From Eublepharis macularius (taxonomy: Eukaryota; Chordata; Lepidosauria; Squamata; Eublepharidae), in contig NC_072800.1 in assembly GCF_028583425.1 (NCBI RefSeq), forward strand, positions 93,217,001 to 93,281,000: a stretch of 64,000 nucleotides of DNA. The letters run 5' to 3'. Each line of letters opens with the position of its first letter. The first letter of the stretch is position 1. Shown piece by piece: positions 1-12,136 of the stretch. The notes beneath the pieces were generated by a model, which saw only the letters and a list, made by a program, of their open reading frames with translations, did no database searches and was not told the DNA's origin. The position numbers and the translations under genes are program-made.

Positions 1-116
1 TTTAAAACATGTCAATCATAGCTAGGCCCCTCCAGTTACTGGGCAAGAAGACGTGGGGTTGAAACCCATAGAAAATTTCTGCTAACGGAAGGAGGGAGGT
101 GATTTTCACTGATCCG

Positions 117-169
117 CCCTCTCTCTCTCTCTCTCACACACACACACGCACGCACGCACGCACGCACGG
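117..169. repeat. compound microsatellite (CT)n(CA)n(CGCA)n
   Basis: A run of CT dinucleotides passes directly into CA and then into CGCA/CACG tetranucleotides. It makes open frames of alternating Arg/Glu and Cys/Val on the minus strand that are not genes. Confidence 0.9.
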
Positions 170-320
170 ACGCTCCAGACCTCTGATTGCTGCCTCATGT
201 GGTTCCGGTCCCCTAGGAACAACATTTTGGACCCAGTGAAAAGGTAAGGAAGTTGAACTCCACTGACAGAAATCTCTTCCATCTGCAGATGTACTGAAGT
301 GATCCAAGGTATGCAAGACA

Positions 321-338
321 TGGTGTGTGTGTGTGTGT
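321..338. repeat. (GT)n microsatellite
   Basis: About eight GT units in the SETD2 intron. Confidence 0.85.
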
Positions 339-506
339 ATTTTATACATGCTGTCAACATACATTCTATTTTACTTAGCAAAAAAAGCAAGACAAAGCGG
401 TACCTGCTGCAAAGAGTACAATTAACTATCAGCAATGCAAATGAAGAGCACATCTGCTTTTTTTGATCATTTTGTACATACTATACTCTAAATCTATTAT
501 TTATTA

Positions 507-816
507 TCAAAGAGTCTGGTGGCACAGAGTGGTAAGCTGTAGTACTGCAGCCCAAGCTCTGCTCATGACCTGAGTTCGATCTTGGCAGAGGCCAGGTTCA
601 GGCAGCAGGTTCAAGGTTGACTCAGCCTCCTTCTGAGGTTGGTAAAATTACTGAGTTTCCTGGGGGTAAAGTGCAGATGACTGGGAAAGGAAATGGCAAA
701 CCACCCCATAACAAAAAAGTCTGACAAGAAAATGTTGTGATGCAACGTCCCCCATGGATCAGCAAAGACTTGGTGCTTGCACAGGGGACTACCTTTACCT
801 TTTACCTTTTACCTTA
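507..816 (+). mobile_element. Sauria-type tRNA-derived SINE
   Basis: The head carries a tRNA-like promoter: GTGGCACAGAGTGGTAAGCT for box A and GAGTTCGATCTTGG for box B. The body contains the family's GGTTGACTCAGCC and GGCAAACCACCCC blocks, and the 3' part (GATGCAACGTCCCCCATGG, then GGGGACTACC) ends in repeated CTTTTAC units, the Bov-B-like tail. Sauria SINEs are confined to squamates, so this copy is a main support for the organism call. Confidence 0.85.
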
Positions 817-3800
817 AATCCATAATTTGTGCTTCTATGGAATTTGGATTAAAAATTAGGTTGAGAGTAAAGCTGGCAAGAGAAAGCAATAGAGGGGCAT
901 ACCTTGCTTGACCCCCCACCCCCCACCCCAAGTCTTAAGGTCAACCACTGAGATCTTCCTATAAGTTTCAGTTTTAGGAAGCAAAATTGTCATCATCTTG
1001 GAGCACAGCCTTTCCTGTAGTGGCTCTGCAATATTTCCTTTGCCATTCAGGATTTCAGTTTTTTTTCCTGGAGGATGCTTTCCTACTGTTTCTTCATTTA
1101 ATGGTGTAGGGCAATTTTATCAAGTTTACATTTCATTTTTTAAATTGCCTTGCAAACTTTTTTGGAACTGTATAAAAATAAGTTAAATAATGTTTAAGGA
1201 TATAAAGGAAGGGAAGATGAGATTATATAGAGGACAGAAGTTCTACTCCTTGCACACTGCACGTTTCCAGATGGTGTTTTCAAGTGTCTCAACCACCATG
1301 AGGAAATAAAAACTTAGAAAAAATAGAGTTGGGAGTCATGCAGTCCCCTGATGCCCAGCAAAAAGCCACTTCTCACTGTCAGAGGAATTCTCGGGAGTAA
1401 CATAAAATGTAGTGGTGGTGGGGGGGGGGAAATGGAGGAAATGGCAGGACCCACCCACACCCCTTTTTCATATGCTAGTCCTGAAAGAGCTCACTGAAGG
1501 GATAGGGATTTCTGCTGATCCCCCTCCCCACCCTTCTTGATGCAGCCACAAAAGCCACATCCCACTTACACAAACTCACCCCCTTCATGGTAGCGTATAA
1601 TCCAATCCCTGGCCAGATACATCTAATCTGAATTTTCCACACCCAGAATTACAGAAGCCAAATGACCACTACCAACATTTCTCACTTGCATTCTAAAAAT
1701 GTTAATACAGAGGTGGACAGAAAACCTTCCAAGCATGGGAATATTACAGGAACTTCCAGACACAGCAGCATAGCATCAAACTAATCATCCAAAATTATAT
1801 AACAGCTGAAACCAGGCATTTGGGCACATAAACTGTTCTCTTAGATCAAGTCACACTGCCAAGCTTTAAAGAAAGTTTCCAGAGCCCAGAAAGGTCAGGG
1901 CAGCACATCTCTAGACAAGAAAAAAGCAAGATTATCAACTCTTAACATTACTGTTCCGCACTGGAGATGGTTGCTGTGGATACAACAAACAAAAATCCTC
2001 CAGTTGTAAAATGGCACCACAGAGCCAACAGTCCCCCCCCTCCGCCCACAGTAGATTCTGTCTTTACACACAAACAAAACATCTTACAAAAATGGGAACA
2101 CATGGGACTCAACTAAACTAAACTGTATTAAGACTACTTGGATCCTGAGCACTGTAGTCCTAGGAAGTTTCATTTGCATGACATCTCTGTTTATACAGAA
2201 CTTCCCTTCTTCGGCCATCCAGTCTCTTATCTGGTCAAAGCAAGTGGCATAAGCCCTTATGAGCATATGACACCAAAGGTCTGGGTTTTGTGCAGCCTCC
2301 CCATGTCCTCAGGGAGGAGCCGTGGGTCAGTGGCACAGGGCATGCCTTGCACGAACAAAACTGCAGATTCAGACTACGTCATCCCTAGTTAGAAGACCTC
2401 TGGAAATGCATGTTGGGACAAAAGCTGTATGTTTCAGACCCTGGAAGCTGCCGCCATAGCAGACAATCTTAAGCAAAATGGACCAAAAGTTTAACTTCAT
2501 ATAAAGCAGCTTCATATATTCATGTACGTTGCCACCTTTGGGGCACAACTCCAGAGTGCCGCTTTTGACCAATAAGCCCATACAAGGCTCAGACCCAAAA
2601 GAACTTCAGCACTGTCCCACAGCGATCCCTGAAGGCAGACCAGAAGGTACTCACAGCCCCACTAGTATCCTAAAGTTAAATGATGACATAAGGACAAGCA
2701 TTCTCGGTGGTTTCTCCCCAGGTATAAATTCCCTTCTTGAGGTTCTCCAGAAGAGATGTTAAGACTTTCCTGTTTAGGAAATGATTAAAGAGGAAAAGAT
2801 GAATAAGGATTCATTTTAGCAAGATATCTGAATCTTTCCAAGATGTTATTTTAATGTCATAACACCTTTAGGGATTTTTATTTGCTATAATCTGCATTAA
2901 TTTTGTTACCCGCCTTAGGGACATATTTTGGAAGAAAAGCTGGCTTATAAATATTTTAAAATAAATACAAATGGTTACCTGCCTCAAGGTCTTGGGAACA
3001 AAGCAGGTGATGAGCCAAAACAAGAACCCAAGGTATTTTCCTAATCCTTGGTGTGCAAACACACACTAGCGTTTTATGTACAAAACCACCACCGTCAGCA
3101 AAACCATCTTGTGCCTATTGCAGCTTCCCCTCCATTTGACTGATCTACTGAACCTAATAACATCCAGGCATCCAAATCAAGCAAGACACAATTTGAAGTG
3201 CCTCCTCAGTGTGAAAAGTCGTGTTCTCTAGCAAGCAGTTATAAAAAAAAATTACACGCCACAACAAGAGCCAGGCCTCTTGCCCTTCATTTTCATGCCC
3301 TCGGAGACAGTCATTAGTCTCTTTAATAAGGAAGGTGATCATGAAAAGGTGCAGGTGTGAAACAAATCTTTTTTTTCCAGAGCCATTACCATCTCCCAGA
3401 TGCATTACAACTATAAAATAATTGAGCAAACTCCCTTGCTCTGTTTGACTCGATCCACCCAAATGTATTTTGCAACCAGTAAAACATTCTGGTGAGGACT
3501 AAAGTTACTAATAAACTTCTCTGCAGAGAGAAAAAAACCACAAGAGGGTTGGAAGTTGGAACCAAACCCTAATCGATACAAAATAAGCCCCCAGACTCTT
3601 TATTTCCTACAGATTCCTAAAGCGATAAGCTGCAGAACTTACATTTGAGAGACTTTAGCTGTCTGAGGGCCGAAGAGGAAATTTTAATAGCAACACTTGA
3701 TTTCTTTGTCTATCAAAATAAGATTTTTTTTTTACCACAGCACCAGCATTTGTTGTCAGCCCCTGAATTCTCCCCACACCTCTATTCCATCCAACTAATG

Positions 3801-3984
3801 CAGTACACAAGATTAACATGCAGGGGCCACGTGACATCTACATTTATACTTCAGAGTATAAAAATACTCTAAATAAATTTTGCACCGTGCCTAGCCAAAG
3901 ACTTTTGGCACATTTGCCATTGGTAAGCCTAAAAATACAGCACAAAAGAAGCAGGCACGAGTGCAGGCTGAGCCCACAGGATGC

Positions 3985-4215
3985 TATGGCTAGTGCGCTG
4001 TTCTAAGACCAGGGAGAGCTGGGTTCAACCCCCCACCGGGTGACCTTGCACTAGTCACTCCCTCTCAGACAAATCTTTGTTACTAAGATTTTGTAAGACT
4101 ATCAGGTTGGTGGGCAAGTACACTGCTCTGAGCACCCTGGAGAAAGGATGGAATAAAAGCATAACAATGGGGTAAAGAGATAATAAAATAATGCCATCAC
4201 ATGGCTCAAGTGTAG
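3985..4215 (+). mobile_element. tRNA-derived SINE, diverged
   Basis: Box-A-like GGCTAGTGCGCTGTTCTAAGAC and box-B-like GGGTTCAACCCC are followed by the GGTGACCTTGCACTAGTCAC block and an ATAATAAAATAATG tail typical of the reptile tRNA SINEs elsewhere in the window. Confidence 0.55.
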
Positions 4216-4258
4216 CCTCTTTGTCAAGGTGTACCACTTATGCCATGAGATTGGTGAC

Positions 4259-4507
4259 AGCCAGTTTGGTGTAGTGGTTAAGAGCGTGGGACTCTAACCT
4301 GGAGAACCGGGTTCGACTCCCCCCTCCTCCACTTGAAGCCAGCTGGGTGGCCTTGGGTCAGTTGCAGCTCTTCCAGAGCTCTCTCAGCCCCACCCACCTC
4401 ACAGGGTGATTGTTGTGGGGGTAATAACAACATATTTTGTAAACCTCTCTGAATGAGTGTTAAGTTGCCAGTATATAAGGACAGTATATAAATCAAATGT
4501 TATTTTT
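4259..4507 (+). mobile_element. tRNA-derived SINE (GTGTAGTGGTTAAGAGC family)
   Basis: Promoter boxes GTGTAGTGGTTAAGAGCGTG and GGGTTCGACTCC lead into the body CTTGAAGCCAGCTGGGTGG, TCAGCCCCACCCACCTCACA and a tail ending TATATAAATCAAATG. The same family occurs at 35088 and 56942 and, reversed, at 56560. Confidence 0.85.
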
Positions 4508-5138
4508 ATGGTTATGATGGGTTGGTCACCTATCCCCAAAGTCCACTGATACTACTGATAAATCCTTAGTTGTAGTATTAGTAACAGATGCGGATCAGAG
4601 ACTGAAGACCTGTTTTACCCTATATAGTATGTTCAGACAGGCCTTTTTACTCCCATAACCAACTTCATTGCTCTTCCCAGTTTTCGTCAGTGTTCTGTCC
4701 AACCAGCTTGGTAAAGGTTCAGCAGCCTAAAACTAGTCCCAGAGTAGGCTCAGTTTTATCTGACCATTTAAGTATAATATATGTGCTCAGTTCTCTTGAA
4801 TTGGGACAAGGCTTTATTCTCTGGTTTCCCCTTGAGATGCAAGTTTGGTCAAAAGATGTCGTGAGCACCCATAGCCTCCTGAACAAATAAGGAATATACA
4901 TTCGAAAAAATCATGATCTACCCAAATTTTCCTTTTAAAAGGTAACACAGATACCCAGATGTCCACTTTAACTATGCTTTTCGTAGGATTTTCAAACAAC
5001 TGCCAGATCTCCTAGCAACAACCACCTGGTTTTACACAAGTGGGAGCCGTTCAGGTGCTTATCCCATCAATTAAGTGCTAAACAGCAGAGCACTTGCACA
5101 AACGCAGACCCATTCACCTGCTACAGGTAGAAGAGCAA

Positions 5139-5312
5139 GATCTGGGTCCAACAGCATTTTAAAGACCAACTAGATTTTCAAGGTGTAAGTTTTCTAGACA
5201 AAGGAAGCTTTGATTATTGAAAGCTCATACCTTCAAAATCTAGTTGGTCTTTAAGGTACTACTGGACCTGGATCTTGCTATCTGACTACAGAACAACATG
5301 GCTACCCACCTG
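5139..5312. mobile_element. Penelope-like palindromic repeat, degenerate
   Basis: Two inverted arms: CAGCATTTTAAAGACCAACT on the left and AGTTGGTCTTTAAGGTACTA on the right, with a decayed centre (GAAAGCTCATACC) and the terminal block CAACATGGCTACCCACC. It belongs to the same broad family as the copies at 14.0, 26.5 and 62.4 kb but the ribozyme-like core is not intact. Confidence 0.6.
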
Positions 5313-7729
5313 AGAGTACTACAGCTAGGTTTTTCAGTTTTGACAACACAGCTGTTGTATTGCCTGATGCAAACTTTAGCAGTAGCTTTGGTCATCCACC
5401 AAAAACTTGGTGCTTAAAAAAAATAGTACTTGAATTAGTTAAAGAGTATGTGTTTCTTTAATTTGCCTATTTCATTTTGGTCACTAAAAGGCGGGGTTAG
5501 TACAGAATTTGGAGGTGGACTCAGAGACATGGATGGCAGAAGGAAAAGATGAGTGGCATGCAGAGTTGTATCCTGCAGCCATGTTCTACTAACAGCGGCG
5601 CTTTCCTCTGGCAGGAGGAGCCACGCCCTGACACAGGACACACTTCTGAGGCCCTAGCATCAGGGCAAAGCTCCTCCACTAGCAGAACGGATTCATGGGA
5701 TTCCACATACAGGGCAGTGCTGGTGAAGAGGAGCTTAGGAGAAGAGAAAGCGCAATGGTGCAATGTGACACTCTTGGCCACTAGAAACTCAAAGCAGATC
5801 CTTTCCTACTTCGCAGTTTTAGGGGCTTAGAAAAAGATTTAAGCTGCGGCCCCGAACTTTTTTTAATGCATTGTTTCCCTAATCAAGACAAGTCACCATC
5901 TCACTCTTTCCCAGCAAAAGAATGTTTAAGCAGGCGCAATCAGTCAATTCTAACCAAGAAAAGGTCATACCACAAATGCCTTAAGTAACCTTTAAGGTGC
6001 CAAAGGATTCCTTGTTATTGTGGTTGTTTCCCCCTCCTGTGATTTGAATCACTCTCATCAGCCAGGGTAGTTAAAGAATAGTAATTCTTCACCATTCCAA
6101 AGTGTCTGATGGGTGGAGAAAATATGAATCCATTTAGAGGACTGCCAGAGCAAATTAATATATCTGGAGGGAGGGGGGATGCTAGAGAGATGGCTGAATG
6201 AAACGTTATTCTAGCAAGAGCCTCAGAGGTAAGTGCTGTGCTTTATGGTTTCACGTCATCAGGCCCATTCCTGGATCTCCCTCTCGCGGAAGGAACTTTG
6301 GGGTTGTGTTTAATTTTCAGATGACCACCTCTAGATGGTTTATGAAAGTGAGCACAGTAAAATACTTTACCTGGTTCATTTCATGCATCTGAGGTTTAAT
6401 AAATCATCCAGGTATTTTCCAAGAGCAAACACGCTCAATTGGGTGTCCTGTGGAAACTGTACTGAGCTTAGCCGTTTCCACCATAACATCATACCTCAGA
6501 AGTTTCTTTAATCGGCATGCAAATAATGAACTTCAGTGAGAAAGCAGACTGTCACTTCACAAATTACTGCATATCACCACGTGACTGAACAACTTCCTTC
6601 TACACTTCATTCATCTGGTGTATACCCCACTTCTCTGCAGTAACCACATTTTAAAAAGCTGACCTAGACACAAGGTGATTGATTTAGCAGAATGCAGTTC
6701 GATCTAACACATACAATTCCTAGATTCGAGTCCAGCAGCACCATTCCAGGAACTCCATTTCTACAACTATCTACCGATATTCAGCAAAAATCCCTGTCTG
6801 TAACTTTATGGCAGACAAAGTGTCAGGCAGTGCTGTCCTATTTAAGGTACGTATTTGGGGGAAGCCATCTTCTCTATCACATAGAAAATATCCGGCAGCC
6901 ATGACAGTCTATCAGAACTGTCCCCTCCCTGGCAACCAGCTACACTTGCCAGTTAGTTCTTGGAATGCCTTGTAGCTCATTTTAATCATTTTGTGGCATA
7001 CTGAGGTAGACAGGAAGGCGACTATTGTTCAAGATAAAGTTCAGATGGCTATTTAAATACAGGCACAACTGCACTCTAATGAAGAATGCCTTTATACCAA
7101 ACATTCTCTCACAATCTCCCACTCTCCTTTTGTTCAGGCAAAGACATCCAATGTTTACTTTCAAAGAGCACATCTATATATGATGTGAACATACAAATAC
7201 ATATGAGAAGCCATGTTCACAGTGTGGAATAATTTGAATTGCATATCATGTCTAAACTTATGACTTGCATTTTCTAAAGATATCTAACAATCCATTCCTT
7301 ACAAGGAACCATAAAATGCAAACAGTCATGATAAAAAAAAATTATATCCCAGAATAAAAAGCCAAATTGTTTTGCTGCCAAGGTGACCAAAAGATTAGAT
7401 TTTTGTTATAGTGACACAGGAGACATCTGGCTACAATGGAAGATTATGCAACTGTTGCAGTCCTGAGAATAATCCTGAACCCAAATTTACTGAATATTGA
7501 CTGTTAAGAGCAATCACTCCTACAAGTATTTCTCATAAGTAGAGATGCTAAATATGACTCAGACAGTAAAAATAGAAGCTGAATTCAAAATTGAAAGATT
7601 TTCACATGCCACTATTTTGTAAAAGTCTTGCACAGTAAGGCATAATTTTACATAGAAATTCAAAGGTCATGATACTAGGTGTTTTGCAAAAACAAAGGTT
7701 TACCCTATTGCCCTCATCCAAAATTTTAC

Positions 7730-7876
7730 CTTTCTACCTCTTCAGACCCATCCATATTCTGGGGAAAGATACACCAGTTGTCTGCCCCTTTCCACCTCAG
7801 AGGTGACTGCATTTCAGGGATGCTGGACGCATTAGGTTTATGATGTCCACTGGGATCCTTCGACATGAAAGTTGTG
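7730..7876 (-). CDS. candidate cassette exon in SETD2 intron 1
   Basis: A 147-nt segment bounded by a pyrimidine-rich acceptor (TTTTATTTTTGTAG) and a donor (AAG/GTAAAA). One frame is open throughout: one leading base, then TTFMSKDPSGHHKPNASSIP and about 29 more residues to GSEEVE, ending with two bases. SETD2 exon 1 ends in phase 2 and this segment enters and leaves in phase 2, so it could be spliced in without breaking the frame. It also carries an internal in-frame ATG. I do not recognise the peptide in any SETD2 isoform. It could be an alternative SETD2 exon, an exon of an unrelated short transcript, or chance. Splice signals and openness are seen; expression is unknown. Confidence 0.35.
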
Positions 7877-8184
7877 CTACAAAAATAAAATATTATTCAA
7901 GACAAATGGTTGTGGGTTAGATATACAGCTGAGAGAAGGGAAGCAAGGACGGTCTTAGCTGAAACACCTTCTCCAGAGACAGTTAAAACAAACAGGCCAC
8001 TAGTGCCTGGGGTTGTGTACGTGCATTTTAGTGAAAATTGCTGGCAAAAAAAGAAAAACCAACACTAGATGTTCACACAGAGCATTTAATCTTCACATCT
8101 GTTTTGCCCACATAGGGAGAGTGAACATGGCTCTAATAGGAAAAAAAACTGCTCTAAAACAACAAATTCTACCTTTATTAACTG

Positions 8185-8303
8185 ACACAGGGAGCTCAGA
8201 TTCTCAAAAGTTTATACCCTGGAAATCTAGTTGGTCTTCAAGGTACTGGACCCTAATCTTGCCCTTCTACTACAGATCAACATGGCTACCCGCCTGAGAC
8301 TCC
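8185..8303 (+). mobile_element. Penelope-like repeat, 3' part
   Basis: Contains CTCAAAAGTTTATACCCTGG, CTAGTTGGTCTTCAAGGTAC and the terminal CAACATGGCTACCCGCCTGAG seen in the related copy at 5.1 kb. The 5' arm and ribozyme-like core are missing or decayed. Confidence 0.55.
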
Positions 8304-9654
8304 CCTTCAAATGTTATTCAAAGCATAAAAGCTCAGGTTTTTCTAAAAGCCACTCAGAGCACTCAAGATGGAGAGCATTGGCAAGTGGCATACACTCAAG
8401 GTCACAACACACAGATTAGGTATCCCCTTTAACCAACACCTTTATCTCTTAACAAAAGAGCTAAGGAATGGTAAAATGAGGAGGCTCTCTCTCTGTTCCA
8501 ATTCATACAAATGACCAAAATGGGGATTTTAAAAATTAGTGCTAGTGACAGAAACCATGGGGGTCACAATTATTCCACATTCAAAGTACTGAGGAGGAAA
8601 CTTATGTAATGCTGAGGGAATACCACAGGAACTGCCCTTTTCTCTTTCAAGGACCCATACTGAGAAGAGAGCTAGGTCACCTATGATGGAAACGCTGAGT
8701 CTCGGCCACCTGGAAGCAAATCTAGTCTGCATAGGCAACTCAGTGAGGAAGATATTTACAAACCGGCTTTACCCCTCCTCATCCATAAAATGTTCTCAAC
8801 TTCTTTATTAATCTCCCCCACCTTTTTGAATTAAGGGATCACACAGAGATTTCTAGATCTGTGTCAACCTGGGGGGGGGGGTTATCAGAGTAATCCACCA
8901 CCTCACCCCACCCACATATACCTTTTCAAGAAGGGAATAAAAACACAGTGGCACCCCTCAACAGACCCTGGAAGCTACTGGAAAAACATATTTGCATCTC
9001 TGCTCAATATTATTTTATTTATTTAGAACATTTTTATGCCGCCTCTCCAGGAACCTGCCCAGCCATCAGACGACAGCGTGAGGGGAGGAAAGGTTCCTGT
9101 GAGGAAAGCAAATCAGGTTGGGGAACTTGGACCTGACTTTTTACGAAGTGTAATATGTAGTTTGCTCCTGAGGAAACGGATCAAGAGGGTACCCATACCC
9201 TGCGAAGGCCACCTTAGCCTGTCCTCAAATCTCCAGAGGCCAGACCAAGGCAAAATCCACACTGCATTGGATATGGAACCGTTGTAATCATTCATCTCTG
9301 AGGCAAATAATTACTATACTGCCATATCCGACGCCATGTGGAGTCACACAGAGACAGCAAGGTAATTCATCCAGTCCTGGTCCAGTGTGCCAGAAATGCT
9401 CTTCTTTGCGGGTGGGGAAACATGACCAGCTTGAAACGTGTCGGGATGCACCAGTCTTTCCCACCACATTCAAGACTGCTGCACATTTTTGATTTACAAT
9501 CCTTGTCTATCAACTGCAGATACTGTCTTTTGAGATCTTCCCCCTCCATCATCTCCCTGGCCATTTGGGGGGGGGGGCATAAGGCATCTTTGCGTCCTGA
9601 CTCTACACCTGCAGTGCAACCCTATGCAGAGATGCCATGTTGCAATCAAGGAGT

Positions 9655-9882
9655 CAAGTGTGGTGTAGGGGTTAGTGTCAGACTACAACCTACAAGACCC
9701 AGGTTCAAATCCCCACTCTGCCATGGAAGCTTGCTGGAGACCTTGGGCCAGTCACACGCTCTCAGCCTAACCTACCTCACAGGTAGGATAAAATGGAGGT
9801 GAGATGAACGATGTGAGCCATGTTAGGTCCCCACCGGGGAGAAAGGTAAGGTACAAATCATGTAAATAAATAAAATTAATCT
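9655..9882 (+). mobile_element. tRNA-derived SINE (GTGTGGTGTAGGGGTTAG family)
   Basis: Box A GTGTGGTGTAGGGGTTAGTG and box B AGGTTCAAATCCCC are followed by GCCATGGAAGCTTGCTGG, CAGCCTAACCTACCTCACAG and a tail of AAATAAATAAAA. A relative sits at 38024. Confidence 0.8.
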
Positions 9883-9920
9883 ACAGAGGATTCCTCCGTA
9901 TTGATTAAGAAGACTAACAG

Positions 9921-10005
9921 TGCAATCCTAACAGAGTTTCTCCAGTCTGAGCACACTGATTTCAATGGGTTTAGACTAGAGTAACCGCTGCTTAGGACTG
10001 CACTG
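9921..10005. mobile_element. short palindromic element (MITE-like)
   Basis: The arms CAGTGCAATCCTAACAGAG and (reversed) CGCTGCTTAGGACTGCACTG flank a TGATTTCAATGGGTTTAGAC centre. A second copy lies at 12728-12805. Confidence 0.6.
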
Positions 10006-10139
10006 TTTGTGGGGAATTCCCATTCATGAAAAACTTACCAGTGTTGTTTCAGCTCTGTATTGGATTTCTTCTTGTTTTCAAATTTTTACAAATTTGCATT
10101 TGTACACCCTATTGCATCCCTAGGTGAAGATCCTTACTA

Positions 10140-10218
10140 TTGATAGTATTGACTTACACTACATAACCTGCCTTGACTCTCAGTAAGAAGGGCAGACTAT
10201 AAATAACAATGATAATAA
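10140..10218 (+). mobile_element. L2-like LINE 3' tail
   Basis: The block CCTTGACTCTCAGTAAGAAGG followed by GCAGACTATAAATAA and an A/T-rich end matches the 3' ends at 22.3, 25.8 and 61.5 kb. Confidence 0.6.
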
Positions 10219-11102
10219 ATAATACATTTTTAAAAACTAAAAAGCCAAACACCTCTGTGAGTGTCTGTCCCCTGCCCGTATCAAGGTACTGGTGAGCAAC
10301 ACAACTGCCCCTTTATGCCCCCCCTAGAAAAAGATAACTTCGGGAAAGAAGCTGAAAAGGGCAACTGTTTGAGCTGCCTTGAGAAATGGCTGACGGGGGA
10401 ACTCATGCCCGCCATGACCCTCACTGAGGAGAGTATCAATTCCCTCCTCACACACTCAAAACTGTGCTTTGAAGGGAGGGGGCGACGGGGAATTACATCC
10501 CCCTGTCACCCCCCCTCCCCCAACTCCGGAAAGCAACGGCCTTCTCGCCTCAAACGCCTCAGCTTTCGGCCCTCGTCACTCCCCGCCTCCGGCTTCTCTG
10601 GCCGGGGTCGGGCTCTCACTCGAGAGCGGGGATGCGCGGCCTAGCTTTCCGCTTCCCCCTCCGTCAGACCCGAGGGGGGAGAGCGGCGGCCGGGGTCTCT
10701 CGCCCCCAAAACGGCAGGGGGCGGCCCGAGGCTGAGCCCCCTGCTCGAGTGTGGGGGGAGAGGCTGAGGCGCCCACGGAGGGGACCCGGGGTGGGGCGGC
10801 CTGGCAATGTCCGCCCGCTCCTGGCAGGTGAGGCGGAGGACCCCCCCTCCCCCCGCCATGGCAAGAAACCCCCTTGCGGCATTAAAGTTTCGGGGGGGGG
10901 GCAGCAGTGGGGCTCAGCCTCCAGGCCGAAAGCGCCCTCGGCCCCTCACCCCGCGCCACGCCAGGGGCTCGGGGGGACGAGGCTTCCCCGCCTCCCGCAA
11001 AGGTGCCAACCGGGCTGGGGGCACGGCCGGGCGCCTCCAGGGTCGGGGCCGCCGCCGGCTGCGCCCCTTCCCAAGTGCTCGGGAGGGGGCAGCCATACTT
11101 AC

Positions 11103-11140
11103 TCGAGGGTCGGGTGCTCCGGGTCGTAGAAGTCCCCCAT
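11103..11140 (-). CDS. SETD2: SETD2 coding exon 1 (histone H3K36 trimethyltransferase)
   Basis: The minus strand reads MGDFYDPEHPTL plus two bases (GA), then a consensus donor GTAAGT. Human SETD2 has the nearly identical MGDFYDPEHPTPE close to its N terminus, just after a short proline-rich leader. Here that leader is absent: upstream of the ATG the frame runs back through PK, a run of arginines from a CGG tract, and into a TGA, so this ATG is the first usable start. SETD2 is the nuclear enzyme that trimethylates histone H3 lysine 36 during transcription by RNA polymerase II; its catalytic AWS-SET-postSET, WW and SRI domains lie in later exons outside the window. Only 12 codons and 2 bases are seen, but the match, the CpG island and the neighbouring KIF9 make the call firm. 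Confidence 0.85.
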
Positions 11141-11155
11141 CTTCGGCCTCCTCTT

Positions 11156-11176
11156 CCGCCGCCGCCGCCGCCGCCG
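11156..11176 (-). repeat. (CGG)7 tract in SETD2 5' leader
   Basis: Seven uninterrupted CGG units in the mRNA sense, 15 nt upstream of the SETD2 ATG. Confidence 0.85.
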
Positions 11177-12110
11177 GGCTCAGCGCAGAGACGAGGCGGG
11201 CGGGGGGCCGCAGCAGCGCCGAAGCCCAGCCAGGCAGCCACCGCTCCGCTCCCCCCCCCCCACCCCCAGGCCTGGCTCCGAGCCTCGCGCCGAGCGGGAC
11301 GCGGCCTCCGGCTTGCCCCTGCCCCGGGGGCCGCCCTCACATGCTCCTCCGGGCGCCTCCCCCAGCCACCCCCCGGCGGGGCTGCCCCTCTCGCACCCAG
11401 CCAGCCGGCCAAGGCTCAGGCCATGGGCCCCGAGGAGGGGCTGCGCGGCCCACACAGGCAAGCGCCGCGGCGGCGGCGGCAGCGGCTGGGGCGGGGGCGC
11501 TGACCCCCCGCGGGCTCCTCTCCCGGGGACTCCCTCGGCGGGGGCGGCCGCTGCCCTTCTGCCCCCGGCCAAGCTCCGCCCCGAACGCGGGGGGGCAGGA
11601 CCCGCGCGGGCCCCCCTCGGGCTTTGCAGCGGCGGTAATCCACGCGGAGCGGCGCGCCGGAGGGAAGGCGAAGCCGCCGCTGCGCCCCGGCGCCAAGTTT
11701 TTGCCTTCCGCTCGCCAGGCGCGGGGAGGAGACGGCGGCTGCTCCCGGGCGGGCGGGCGGGGGGAGGAAGCCCCGGCCGGCTCCCGAGGCCCCGATCCTG
11801 CGGCGCCTGCCGGGAAGGAGAATCACCCGCCGCCGCCGGGCCTTCCCCGGGGAGGTTGAGCACTCGGTGCGCCCCGATCCGCGGCGCTGGCTGCGCCCGA
11901 GGAGGAGCCTCTTCCTCGGCCGCCTCCTCCTTCCTCCGCCTCCTCCGGAGGTTCTGAAACGGACCAACGGAAACGGCGACTCGTCGACTTCCGACGACCC
12001 GCAGACGCGGGCTGGGGTTGGTGAATCGGCGGCAGGGGCGCGTTTCGCAGGCTGGGCGCCCGCCGGAGCAATAGGTGGTTTTGGGGACCCGCAGAGCGCA
12101 GGCCGGGGGC

Positions 12111-12136
12111 GCGGAGGGAGGGAGGGAGGGAGGGAG
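12111..12136. repeat. (GGGA)n tract
   Basis: Six GGAG/GGGA units at the downstream edge of the CpG island; a potential G-quadruplex on the plus strand. Confidence 0.8.

Larger units (their letters stand above)
1..11102 (-). other. SETD2: SETD2 intron 1 (partial, runs off left edge)
   Basis: Everything left of the donor at 11102-11097 lies inside the first intron of SETD2. I see no part of SETD2 exon 2 here. Apart from the SINEs, Penelope-like fragments and the exon candidate listed separately, the stretches 820-3985, 4510-5135, 5315-7725, 8310-9650 and 10220-10440 look like AT-rich intron with only low-complexity runs, and I find nothing coding in them. Confidence 0.75.
10440..12130. promoter_or_regulatory. 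CpG island, SETD2 promoter
   Basis: About 1.7 kb that is far richer in G+C and CpG than the surroundings, overlapping SETD2 exon 1 and its 5' leader. The very long open frames on both strands here are products of base composition. No TATA box is apparent, as expected for a CpG-island promoter. It might also fire to the right, but no plus-strand first exon can be identified; the first recognisable TUBZ exon is 3 kb away. Start site and factor sites cannot be fixed by eye. Confidence 0.85.

Noticed and set aside
106..453. Minus-strand frames of 76 and 115 codons
   Set aside because: They run through CT/CA microsatellites and have no recognisable domain.
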